A stretch of 8,608 nt of DNA from an uncultured bacterium (lineage in GTDB: Bacteria; Bacteroidota; Bacteroidia; Bacteroidales; CAIWKO01), in assembly GCA_903916135.1 (NCBI GenBank), contig CAIWVT010000352.1, positions 1-8,608 of the forward strand, written 5' to 3'. A program made the translations under genes and the position numbers. Shown here in pieces: positions 1 to 5,652 of this stretch. Numbering within the stretch: the first letter of the stretch is position 1; every line of letters starts with the position of its first letter. Below the pieces are notes generated by a model. It ran no database searches and had not been told where the DNA came from. It saw nothing but the letters and a program-made list of their open reading frames with translations.

Positions 1-66
1 AGAAACCTTTTTTAATTCAAAACGTAGAACAATAAATTAATAACCATTTAAAAAAACAAAAAAACA

Positions 67-681
67 ATGAGAATAGTAATTATCAATTATGACCACTTAC
101 CGCAAGCAGATTGGTTAGAATTTTTGGTGTTTATCATCGCTTGTGGAACCGGAAATGCAAACTTTCCCGATTTTCCGTTCACCATGGTACAGCTTGGCGC
201 AAAAAAAACAGCTTACGACGCAAAGCTCGTCCTATCCAAGCAAGGCAACCATGTGGCTACCCAAGAAGCTTTAGATATTCGTGTAGAAACTTCGGATATG
301 GTGAAATCAAATGGCAAATATATCAATGAAACCGCTAAGGGCAATGTTGCCAAGCTAGAATCAAGCGGATATAAACTTGCGAAAGAATATCACTCGCCCG
401 GACATCACGGATATGATTTCTCTGAAGGCGACACCCGCGATTCCGCTAAAATAGTGGTTCCGGTTATTGAAGATGCTGTTACCTATTTAGGCTTTGTTTG
501 CGAAGACCCTTTGGCAGATAATATTGAAGATTCGGATTGGGTACGTCTGAAAATGTCAACAAGCACAACGTTGGTTGCAACCGGATTGAAAGTTCGGGTA
601 TTATATCACTTCCGTTATTGTGCTTCTACGGTGGATGGCGAAACGCTTTACACCGATCCGGTTACGTTTAGCATAAAATAA
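67..681 (+). CDS. Uncharacterised TGNANF-type protein with fibronectin III-like C-terminus
   Basis: The product is 204 aa and its function is unknown. The start is well set: an in-frame TAA lies at 49-51 and no other ATG lies between it and 67. The N-terminal part (about residues 10-107) carries a pattern I recognise from unnamed proteins of environmental bacteria. It has an LPxAD start, GTGNANFPDFP at 27-37, then predicted helices with YDAKL (50-54), GKYINETAKGN (83-93) and SSGYKLAKE (99-107). The C-terminal part (about 130-204) looks like a degenerate fibronectin III fold: W158, TGLKVRVLYHFRYCAS at 172-187 and YTDPVTFSIK at the end match the 'TGL..G..Y.fRV.A....G.s..S.P' pattern. The hydrophobic LEFLVFIIACG stretch (18-27) resembles a lipobox but sits too far from the N-terminus and within the helical domain, so I do not call a signal peptide. 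No neighbour suggests a role. The gene is surely real; the domain reading is from memory of the family. Confidence 0.85.
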   Translation: MRIVIINYDHLPQADWLEFLVFIIACGTGNANFPDFPFTMVQLGAKKTAYDAKLVLSKQGNHVATQEALDIRVETSDMVKSNGKYINETAKGNVAKLESSGYKLAKEYHSPGHHGYDFSEGDTRDSAKIVVPVIEDAVTYLGFVCEDPLADNIEDSDWVRLKMSTSTTLVATGLKVRVLYHFRYCASTVDGETLYTDPVTFSIK

Positions 682-687
682 AAATAT

Positions 688-726
688 AAGAGCTTCGCTG
701 TTATGGTGAGGCTCTTGCTTTTTTTT
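688..726 (+). terminator. Rho-independent terminator of the TGNANF gene
   Basis: A 12-bp stem with a few G-T pairs joins AAGAGCTTCGCT (688-699) to 705-716 around a 5-nt loop. After two bases (GC) it is followed by eight T at 719-726. It starts 7 nt after the stop codon of the gene at 67-681. Confidence 0.85.
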
Positions 727-733
727 AAAGATA

Positions 734-757
734 AAAGTGGAGTTCTGAGACCACTTT
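734..757. other. Short hairpin in the gap before the lipoprotein gene
   Basis: AAAGTGG (734-740) and CCACTTT (751-757) are perfect inverted repeats around a 10-nt loop. No T-run follows on the + strand, so it is not a standard terminator. The rest of the 682-846 gap is the terminator at 688-726 and unremarkable sequence. No TAnnTTTG box was found for the gene at 847. Confidence 0.4.
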
Positions 758-846
758 AAAAAACGGGCTTGGCTCACTCAGGTTTTATTTTAGTGGGGGC
801 GGTATCTGAAAAGCCTACGAGTAGGAAAATTTAAAAGAAAAAAAAT

Positions 847-1206
847 ATGAAAAAGAAATTCTATGTTATTGCAGTTTTAGTTATTCTGTTTACTGCGTGT
901 GGCAGTAACGGTGGAAAAAAATTTATTGGTGAGTGGAAAGCACCATCTGGACGATTCAGTTTTTCAGATTGTGTGGTGACAATTTCCGAAAATGGATCAA
1001 ATTATAAAATTACATACAAGGATGTCTATAACGGGGTGATAAAGGATGGAATACTTGGCGGAAATAAAGGAGAACAATTTGGTGATTTTAAAAATGCAGA
1101 AATATGTAATTATGATTCAAAGACAGACATGCTTGGTAATATTGGCTATGATAAAGAAAGAAATACTCTTTTGATAGGAGGGGAAGAATATACAAAAGTA
1201 AAATGA
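847..1206 (+). CDS. Small predicted lipoprotein, function unknown
   Basis: The product is 119 aa. The N-terminus is a classic type II signal peptide: MKKK, a hydrophobic core (YVIAVLVILF, residues 6-15) and a lipobox FTAC with the lipidated cysteine at 18. Phe at the -3 position is tolerated in Bacteroidota. After Cys18 comes a short GSNGGKK linker and then KFIGEWKAP (25-33), which resembles the 'G.W' opening of lipocalin-like small lipoproteins. The ending, with NTLLIGGEEYTKVK (106-119), also fits a small beta-barrel or sandwich, but I cannot name the family. The mature chain should be anchored in the inner or outer membrane. No acidic surface-export signal is evident directly after the cysteine. 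The gene stands alone: 165 nt from the upstream gene, with hairpins downstream. The start is supported by the signal peptide and an A-rich leader. Confidence 0.85.
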   Translation: MKKKFYVIAVLVILFTACGSNGGKKFIGEWKAPSGRFSFSDCVVTISENGSNYKITYKDVYNGVIKDGILGGNKGEQFGDFKNAEICNYDSKTDMLGNIGYDKERNTLLIGGEEYTKVK

Positions 1207-1257
1207 TTTTATAGCTTCTCGTTTGATGCTAAGTTCTGCCTCCGTCGGCAATATCAA

Positions 1258-1274
1258 AAAAGGCTGTGCCTTTT
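1258..1274. terminator. Compact hairpin, possible terminator after the lipoprotein gene
   Basis: AAAAGGC (1258-1264) and GCCTTTT (1268-1274) form a 7-bp stem with a 3-nt TGT loop, with A-runs upstream and four T at the end. It could act weakly in either direction. The stronger hairpin at 1307-1343 is the better terminator candidate. Confidence 0.45.
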
Positions 1275-1290
1275 AAAAAGATTTTCTACA

Positions 1291-1337
1291 GTGCACTACA
1301 AAAAAGAAAAGGCTTGCTTCATATCGGAGGTAAGCCT
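1291..1337 (+). repeat. Left copy of imperfect repeat flanking the toxin-antitoxin operon
   Basis: This stretch aligns with 2229-2273 over about 47 positions, with roughly three quarters identity by eye. Shared blocks in order are GTGC, CAAAAAA, a G/A-rich step, GGC, TG.CTT, ATATC, GG and AAGCCT. GTGC, CAAAAAA and ATATC lie outside the pairing arms of the hairpin, which argues for common descent rather than chance similarity of two terminators. The repeat overlaps the terminator at 1307-1343. Confidence 0.45.
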
Positions 1338-1343
1338 TTTTTT
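1307..1343 (+). terminator. Rho-independent terminator before the toxin-antitoxin operon
   Basis: AAAAGGCTTGCTTC (1307-1320) pairs with 1327-1340 in a 14-bp stem with two wobble pairs and a 6-nt loop. It ends in seven T (1337-1343). It separates the lipoprotein gene from the promoter at 1385. The A-run on the 5' side means it may also work on the minus strand. Confidence 0.8.
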
Positions 1344-1384
1344 GTTTTTATATAAAAAGAAAACGCTGTTAGATTATTTTTTTC

Positions 1385-1392
1385 TATCTTTG
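1385..1392 (+). promoter_or_regulatory. Bacteroidota -7 box of the toxin-antitoxin operon
   Basis: TATCTTTG matches the TAnnTTTG consensus of the Bacteroidota primary sigma factor exactly. It ends 17 nt before the ATG at 1410, so the leader would be only about 10 nt. I see no convincing -33 TTTG at the usual distance. Confidence 0.7.
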
Positions 1393-1409
1393 TAAAAAAA
1401 AATAAAGTA

Positions 1410-1637
1410 ATGAATTATTTAGATAGAATTACAATAAACCCGGAGATATGTCATGGCAAGCCATGCATTCGTAATATGAGATGGCCCGTGGAGGTAATAA
1501 TAGATATGCTTGGTTCAGGAATGACTATTGAACAAATTATTGACGACCATAAAGAATTGGAAAGAGAAGATATATTGGCAAGTTTAAACTTTGCCAAACT
1601 ATACTTGTCGGGGTATTCTTTAAAAATAAGTGCTTAA
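1410..1637 (+). CDS. DUF433 antitoxin (VapB45-like)
   Basis: The product is 75 aa, full length for DUF433. The family signature is clear: INPEICHGKPCIRNMRWPV at 9-27 (consensus 'i..dp.i..GkP.irGtRipv'), then VEVIIDMLGSGMTIEQIIDDHKEL (27-50) and EDILASLNFAKLYL (53-66), the 'l..G.s.eeil.dyp.l..edi.aal.ya' pattern. Members of this family have a winged-helix-like DNA-binding fold and act as antitoxins and repressors of a paired DUF5615 nuclease. By family knowledge, the protein should bind and block the toxin encoded next to it and probably represses their shared promoter at 1385. Its stop codon overlaps the toxin start (TAATG), so the two are translationally coupled. Trp25 in 'MRWPV' replaces the usual Ile of 'tRIPV'. 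The start follows an A-rich leader without a Shine-Dalgarno motif. Confidence 0.92.
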   Translation: MNYLDRITINPEICHGKPCIRNMRWPVEVIIDMLGSGMTIEQIIDDHKELEREDILASLNFAKLYLSGYSLKISA

Positions 1638-2011
1638 TGAAATTTCTTTGCGATGTGCATATTTCGTTTAAGATAGTAAGACTATTAGATTCTTTGGGGT
1701 TTGAAGCCATTCATGTAAACGATATACTTGATAAATGGCACACTAAGGATGAAGACATTAGTAGTTATGCCGATGTAAACAACATGATTGTTATGACTAA
1801 AGATTCTGATTTTCGAGATAGTTTCTTTATCAAACACACGCCAAAAAAACTTATAAAAATCAATTTAGGCAATATCTCTAATCAAGAACTTGCTAATATT
1901 ATAACAGAAAACATTGTTTCAATAGAAAAGCTCAATTCAAAATCATTTTTCTTAATTGAAATAGACAAAGAGATTATTACCTATATTAGTGAAGATAACA
2001 TGCCGGAATAG
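1637..2011 (+). CDS. DUF5615 PIN-like toxin (VapC45-like ribonuclease)
   Basis: The product is 124 aa, a typical length for DUF5615, a PIN-like nuclease family related to Mut7-C. Expected acidic metal-binding positions are present: D6 in FLCDVHIS, D40 in TKDEDISSYA, and D56 and D58 in MTKDSDF (53-59). The family pattern 'iiT.D.DF...' followed by 'i.lGNisn.eL' appears as IVMTKDSDF and INLGNISNQELANII (75-89). By family knowledge it is a metal-dependent ribonuclease held inactive by its DUF433 partner. The start codon shares one base with the antitoxin stop, and no Shine-Dalgarno is visible, so translation probably depends on re-initiation after the antitoxin. That arrangement keeps antitoxin in excess. 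With all four acidic residues kept and no frameshift, the toxin looks active. RNA targets cannot be read from the sequence. Confidence 0.92.
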   Translation: MKFLCDVHISFKIVRLLDSLGFEAIHVNDILDKWHTKDEDISSYADVNNMIVMTKDSDFRDSFFIKHTPKKLIKINLGNISNQELANIITENIVSIEKLNSKSFFLIEIDKEIITYISEDNMPE

Positions 2012-2023
2012 ATTTAGGAATGT

Positions 2024-2188
2024 ATGAAGACAGTTAAAATAGAAAAAACATTTGATGCGTTGCAGATGATGCGAACCATCAGAGAACAGATTAGTTTGGA
2101 AACTCAAAACATGACTTTTGAACAATTGAAAGAGTATATTAAAAACAAACTTGCACAAGCAAATGTCACCCGAATAGGGGAGAAGTAA
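2024..2188 (+). CDS. Small third gene of the toxin-antitoxin operon
   Basis: This 54-codon frame begins with MKTVKIEKTFDALQMMRTIR and continues as EQISLETQNM, TFEQLKEYIK, NKLAQANVTR, IGEK. The start lies 12 nt after the toxin stop and has AGGA at 2016-2019, four bases before the ATG, one of the few Shine-Dalgarno-like sites in the window. The sequence is hydrophilic, with two predicted helices (about residues 10-28 and 31-46) separated by a turn. It resembles small Bacteroidota and cyanobacterial proteins of the 'FDavkMMReIRdkis.e...ms.eE...yi' type, which I recall lying next to PIN-domain toxins. A role as an accessory or second antitoxin is therefore plausible but inferred. The following terminator begins 58 nt downstream, so the gene is almost certainly cotranscribed with the toxin pair. 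An overlapping ATG at 2020 stops after five codons. Confidence 0.75.
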   Translation: MKTVKIEKTFDALQMMRTIREQISLETQNMTFEQLKEYIKNKLAQANVTRIGEK

Positions 2189-2228
2189 TAGTCGTAGTCT
2201 CATTTAAAATTAGCACAGCGTCATCTGA

Positions 2229-2273
2229 GTGCTTCACAAAAAACGAAGGCATGGCTTATATCAAGGCAAGCCT
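2229..2273 (+). repeat. Right copy of imperfect repeat flanking the toxin-antitoxin operon
   Basis: This is the partner of 1291-1337, sharing GTGC, CAAAAAA, GGC, ATATC and AAGCCT in the same order and at nearly the same spacing. It overlaps the start of the terminator region at 2246-2310. Its last ten bases, AGGCAAGCCT (2264-2273), recur exactly at 2292-2301. Confidence 0.45.
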
Positions 2274-2310
2274 GCTTGAAAGACATAAGTCAGGCAAGCC
2301 TTTTTCTTTT
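2246..2310 (+). terminator. Terminator of the toxin-antitoxin operon, complex stem
   Basis: AAGGC (2246-2250) can pair with GCCTT (2298-2302), and GCTTAT (2254-2259) with ATAAGT (2285-2290). An alternative inner stem joins GCCTGCTT (2270-2277) to 2287-2295 with one bulge. The 10-mer AGGCAAGCCT occurs twice (2264-2273 and 2292-2301). The structure ends in T5-C-T4 (2301-2310). The exact fold is uncertain, but a terminator just before the next promoter makes sense. Confidence 0.6.
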
Positions 2311-2337
2311 TACAAACTCACTTAAAGGAATATTCCT

Positions 2338-2345
2338 TACCTTTG
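2338..2345 (+). promoter_or_regulatory. Bacteroidota -7 box of the LOG-family gene
   Basis: TACCTTTG is an exact TAnnTTTG match ending 16 nt before the ATG at 2362, leaving a leader of only about 10 nt. No strong -33 element is visible. The T-rich stretch upstream belongs to the terminator at 2246-2310. Confidence 0.7.
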
Positions 2346-2361
2346 CAAAAAATAAAAAACC

Positions 2362-3081
2362 ATGCATTCATTAAACGAACAAGAAGAAGAACGCTTGCAA
2401 GAAGCCATAAAATCAAAAGATTGGAACGAAATAAAAATAAACGATTCGTGGCAGATATTTAAAGTCTTAGCCGAATTTGTGGAAGGTTTCGAGAAATTGG
2501 CAAAGATAGGTCCTTGCGTAACCATCTTTGGCTCGGCGCGCACCTCCTCATCCCACAAATATTACAGATTAGCCGAAGAAGTAGCCTATAAGCTTGCCAA
2601 ATCGGGCTTTGGTGTCATTTCGGGTGGTGGTCATGGCATCATGGAAGCCGCCAACAAAGGCGCTCACTTCGCAGGGGGCAAATCGGTAGGCTTAAACATC
2701 GAGTTGCCTTTCGAGCAATCACCCAATGTGTTTATTGATCCCGATAAATATCTTTCCTTCGATTATTTCTTCGTCCGCAAGGTCATGTTCATGAAATATT
2801 CCCAAGGCTTTGTGGTGATGCCCGGCGGTTTCGGCACCCTCGACGAACTCTTCGAAGCCATCACCCTCATCCAAACGCAGAAGTTGGTTAATTTCCCTGT
2901 GGTATTAGTGGTGAAAGATTATTGGAAAGGTTTAGTAGAATGGATTAGCGACAGAATGGTGGAGGAAAAAAACATCAACCCCACCGATTTGAATTTATTT
3001 GGCTTGGTGGATACTGCTGAAGAAGCCGTTCAATATATAGAAGACTTCTATAAACAATATGATTTGAAACCTAATTTTTAA
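2362..3081 (+). CDS. TIGR00730/LOG-family protein (cytokinin riboside 5'-monophosphate phosphoribohydrolase-like)
   Basis: The product is 239 aa, predicted cytosolic, with a Rossmann-like LOG fold. Key motifs are intact: IFGSART (55-61), SGGGHGIMEAANKGA (87-101), the VRK pair at 138-140 and PGGFGTLDELFE (154-165), which is the PGGxGTxxE signature with its catalytic-type Glu at 162. Family members hydrolyse N6-modified or plain nucleoside 5'-monophosphates to free base and ribose 5-phosphate. Some act on AMP or related nucleotides, so the natural substrate in this bacterium is not certain. The N-terminal extension of about 50 residues (charged, helical, EQEEERLQEA) makes it longer than minimal LOG proteins of about 190 aa. 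The start lies directly after a strong promoter box, so this ATG is very likely the true one. The gene is its own transcription unit and is convergent with the gene at 3166-5460. The name TIGR00730 family is secure; the precise enzyme activity is family-based. Confidence 0.93.
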   Translation: MHSLNEQEEERLQEAIKSKDWNEIKINDSWQIFKVLAEFVEGFEKLAKIGPCVTIFGSARTSSSHKYYRLAEEVAYKLAKSGFGVISGGGHGIMEAANKGAHFAGGKSVGLNIELPFEQSPNVFIDPDKYLSFDYFFVRKVMFMKYSQGFVVMPGGFGTLDELFEAITLIQTQKLVNFPVVLVVKDYWKGLVEWISDRMVEEKNINPTDLNLFGLVDTAEEAVQYIEDFYKQYDLKPNF

Positions 3082-3086
3082 TTAGG
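3070..3086. other. Perfect hairpin across the LOG-gene stop codon
   Basis: CCTAATT (3070-3076) and AATTAGG (3080-3086) form a 7-bp perfect inverted repeat with a TTT loop, covering the last codons and the TAA at 3079-3081. No T-run follows, so it is not a canonical terminator; it could be a 3' RNA-stabilising hairpin. A second inverted repeat, AAGCAAT (3091-3097) and ATTGCTT (3124-3130), lies in the 84-nt convergent gap, but its 26-nt loop makes it weak. No confident terminator is seen there for either gene. Confidence 0.4.
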
Positions 3087-3165
3087 AAGAAAGCAATGGT
3101 TAGATTAGGGTAAAAAAAATTCGATTGCTTAATTGTTAGATTGTTTTATTGTTATTGGATAATGG

Positions 3166-5460
3166 TTATCGGAGAATAATAATCTTTTTTGTTCCCACCA
3201 AATTCCATTTATTGGTATTATCTAAAGCTAAAAGGCGGCAAATATAAAAACCATTTTTCAGATTTGATACGTCGAGGGTAGTGCTTGTTACTGAAGCCAC
3301 ATCTTTTGCAAGAACATGGTCGCCGACGATATCGTACATATCAATTTGAAGTTTGGCAGAATAGTTTTGTTCAAAATCCACAGTAACTTTATCACAAGCG
3401 GGATTCGGATAAACCTCAAAAGTGATTTCAGCAAGCTGCTGATAGTCTTCAATGGAATTATAATTGTGCGGAAACTTCCCTTCATAATAAGTCAATCCGC
3501 CTGAAAAGTTGCCGCATACCATATCTTTATACCCATCATTATTGAAATCATAAACCGCCACACCACTCTGAACCCCATCCTTCACAAACAAAGTAGTGGA
3601 ATCGGCATCCGTAAAAATCAAAACAGAATCTGTTGCAGTAAATTTGCCTACCAAATTGCCATCTATATTTTTATAATAATAGATGCGTCCTAAGTCGGAA
3701 CCAACGAAGAGTTTTGTGTTTCCTGCATCCTTAAAGAAACACGGCGTGCTATATCCTGTATAAGAAACGGAAGGATCCACCACAAAAACCTTCCCAAGAG
3801 AATCTGTTATCTTTTGAAAAGCAGGATTTGTTTGCGTTCCGATATTTTGATAATAGCTGATATAACCATTCTTTTTGCCGATTGCCAAGTCGAGAAGATT
3901 ATCGCCATTCAAGTCAAAAAGTTGCGGCGCACTATAGTCGCCCACATCTATTCCTTTATAATTAAAAACAGGACTATTATATATAGGTATATTTCCAGCA
4001 CCTGCCAAGTTCTCGAAATAAATCAAACTGCCGTTCGATTGTCCGCAAATCATATCCACATCACCATCGTGGTCCATATCTCCAAAAGTAGGGTAGAGTC
4101 CCATGAGATGAAGTTGCGAAAGGTTAGCATAATCTCGCGTTGCAATATGAAAAGATGGATTCGTGGCAGTCCCTGTATTTTGCAAAACCGCAATCTGACT
4201 TCTGAAATTCGATTTCAAATAACCAAACTCATAATAGGATGTGTCCAAATAACCATAATTCCCCACCATAATATCCGGCAACCCATCGCTGTTGAAGTCA
4301 TATATCACAGGATAAGCCCCTGTTCCGAATTCAATCATGTCATCTTGCAAAAAATTGGGTTTCACAAAATCAAAGTTGGGAGTCACCGTGTCGCCAATAT
4401 TTTTGTAATACCATATACTATTATAACTTTCGGATAAAGTCATGTTGGATGTGAAGGGCGAAACAAATAAATCTTTTTTGTTGTCATTATTGATATCAAG
4501 ATAACTCGCCACCGGAAAAGAATTAAACTTGACAGGATGCGCAGCCGTCGGGAACAAAGTATCCATGGCTATCATGTGCACCGAGTCGTTAGTGTTGCCA
4601 TTAGTGAGTTTGACCATATTGAAGTAATCAATGTCGCCCACAACCAAATCTGTCAGGTTATCGCCATTAAAATCCCCAGCAAGTAAAGTAGAACCTGTAT
4701 GGCGTGTAGCTTTCCCACTATTTATTTCACTGCAACGCCAAGGACAAGTGATATTCAGCGTCAATTGGTTGTTGATGGAGTTTTCAGAGAAATCGCCCCA
4801 ACAATGATAGCGCAGCTTTAATAATAAGGTATCGGAATTGCCATAAAGCTCTTGCGAAAGATTATTATGCATCTCCACAAAAGAGCCTAATCCGAAAAAA
4901 GTCGCCACATCAATGTCGCCGTCTCGGTCAATATCGTAAAAAACAGGATAATCATCAGGGGTAACAGCGATGTTTGAAATGCTGCTTCCCATATTGGAAT
5001 TTAGAATGGGATATAAAAGTTGAAACTTTAGCGAAGTAGTGGAAGTGTTTTTATAAACTTTTATTCCTGCATTAGTATAAGTAAAGATGTCGTTTTTATG
5101 ATCTTTGTTATAATCCAATAGATGTGCCCATCCATTAAAATCCGGAAAGTATTTTTGATAATAATAGTTATACGTATAATCTACACTATCCGAAATCCCA
5201 TTATTTACAAAAGTCAAAGATTTGTTTCCTGTTTTATCAAAAACGAAAAGATCGTTTATGCCATCAAAATTCAAATCAATTTCCGAAAATTGACATGAAT
5301 TTAGTCCCCCGACCCATGCATGTCGTAAAATTTTCCCGGAAGAATCGCTCACCGAAATGTTGTTCGTTTTTTTGAAGCCATAATCGTAAATTGTCTGCGA
5401 AAATGAGATTTTTTCAAAAATCAGCAAAAAAATAATAAAAAAAATAAAATTAATTTTCAT
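3166..5460 (-). CDS. Secreted FG-GAP/VCBS-repeat protein with T9SS type A sorting domain
   Basis: The product is 764 aa. Residues 1-21 are a Sec signal peptide, with cleavage likely between SFS and Q22. The body is a chain of beta-propeller-type FG-GAP/VCBS repeats with nine calcium-loop motifs of the D-x-[DN]-x-[DN]-x-x-x-D form, starting at 62, 116, 176, 263, 322, 388, 461, 516 and 638 (for example DFNSDGLPD and DMDHDGDVD). Between them are the typical 'YYKNIG....NP.F' strands at about 350, 425, 536 and 595. Residues about 683-764 form a Por-type sorting domain, starting VYPNPACDKVTV and containing DVSNLKNGFYICRL, which directs transport across the outer membrane by the type IX system. The mature protein is thus expected outside the cell or on its surface, stabilised by calcium. 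A binding or adhesion role is possible; no catalytic domain is seen. Spacing between calcium loops is irregular (about 47 to 122 residues). The gene is divergent from secDF. Confidence 0.93.
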   Translation of the reverse strand: MKINFIFFIIFLLIFEKISFSQTIYDYGFKKTNNISVSDSSGKILRHAWVGGLNSCQFSEIDLNFDGINDLFVFDKTGNKSLTFVNNGISDSVDYTYNYYYQKYFPDFNGWAHLLDYNKDHKNDIFTYTNAGIKVYKNTSTTSLKFQLLYPILNSNMGSSISNIAVTPDDYPVFYDIDRDGDIDVATFFGLGSFVEMHNNLSQELYGNSDTLLLKLRYHCWGDFSENSINNQLTLNITCPWRCSEINSGKATRHTGSTLLAGDFNGDNLTDLVVGDIDYFNMVKLTNGNTNDSVHMIAMDTLFPTAAHPVKFNSFPVASYLDINNDNKKDLFVSPFTSNMTLSESYNSIWYYKNIGDTVTPNFDFVKPNFLQDDMIEFGTGAYPVIYDFNSDGLPDIMVGNYGYLDTSYYEFGYLKSNFRSQIAVLQNTGTATNPSFHIATRDYANLSQLHLMGLYPTFGDMDHDGDVDMICGQSNGSLIYFENLAGAGNIPIYNSPVFNYKGIDVGDYSAPQLFDLNGDNLLDLAIGKKNGYISYYQNIGTQTNPAFQKITDSLGKVFVVDPSVSYTGYSTPCFFKDAGNTKLFVGSDLGRIYYYKNIDGNLVGKFTATDSVLIFTDADSTTLFVKDGVQSGVAVYDFNNDGYKDMVCGNFSGGLTYYEGKFPHNYNSIEDYQQLAEITFEVYPNPACDKVTVDFEQNYSAKLQIDMYDIVGDHVLAKDVASVTSTTLDVSNLKNGFYICRLLALDNTNKWNLVGTKKIIILR

Positions 5461-5502
5461 GGGAAAAAATGGGTTGATAAATTGCTAAAAACATTGATAC
5501 TG

Positions 5503-5510
5503 CAAAGGTA
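5503..5510 (-). promoter_or_regulatory. Bacteroidota -7 box of the secreted FG-GAP gene
   Basis: On the minus strand this reads TACCTTTG, an exact TAnnTTTG match located 42 nt upstream of the ATG (complement of 5458-5460). The sequence at the expected -33 distance is A/T-rich without a clear TTTG. The leader would be about 35 nt. Confidence 0.65.
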
Positions 5511-5579
5511 GTAAAATAAAAAGAATAAAAAAATTTGAAGGCTCTAAATATATTTTTTTAAGAAAGTTTACATAAAATA

Positions 5580-5610
5580 TTGGTTGGTATCAAAGGAAAT
5601 TCTATCTTTG
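5580..5610 (+). promoter_or_regulatory. Promoter of secDF
   Basis: TATCTTTG (5603-5610) is an exact -7 box. TTGG at 5580-5583 lies 19 nt upstream, the usual spacing for the Bacteroidota -33 TTG element, which makes this the most complete promoter in the window. The leader to the ATG at 5653 is about 35 nt. Confidence 0.75.
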
Positions 5611-5652
5611 CACGTTCAAATAAAAAAGAACATTATAAAAACGTTGTAAGAT

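Noticed and set aside
62..142. Lipoprotein signal in the first gene (LEFLVFIIACG)
   Set aside because: The Cys is at residue 26 after an acidic, non-basic N-terminus, and the segment matches the helix before the TGNANF motif rather than a signal peptide.
111..329. 72-codon plus-strand frame
   Set aside because: It overlaps the 204-aa gene in another frame and has an Arg/Lys-rich out-of-frame composition.
806..830. Small inverted repeat CCTA/TAGG before the lipoprotein start
   Set aside because: Only four base pairs, so it is too weak to support as an operator or riboswitch.
1952..2203. 83-codon minus-strand frame over the end of the toxin gene and the third small gene
   Set aside because: Its composition is hydrophobic and Phe/Leu/Asn-rich, typical of antisense to AT-rich coding DNA, and no promoter or ribosome site is visible.
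3814..4437. 207-codon open frame on the plus strand
   Set aside because: It lies fully antisense within the FG-GAP gene, whose domains and calcium motifs are clear in the other strand. The antisense translation shows no domain or sensible composition.
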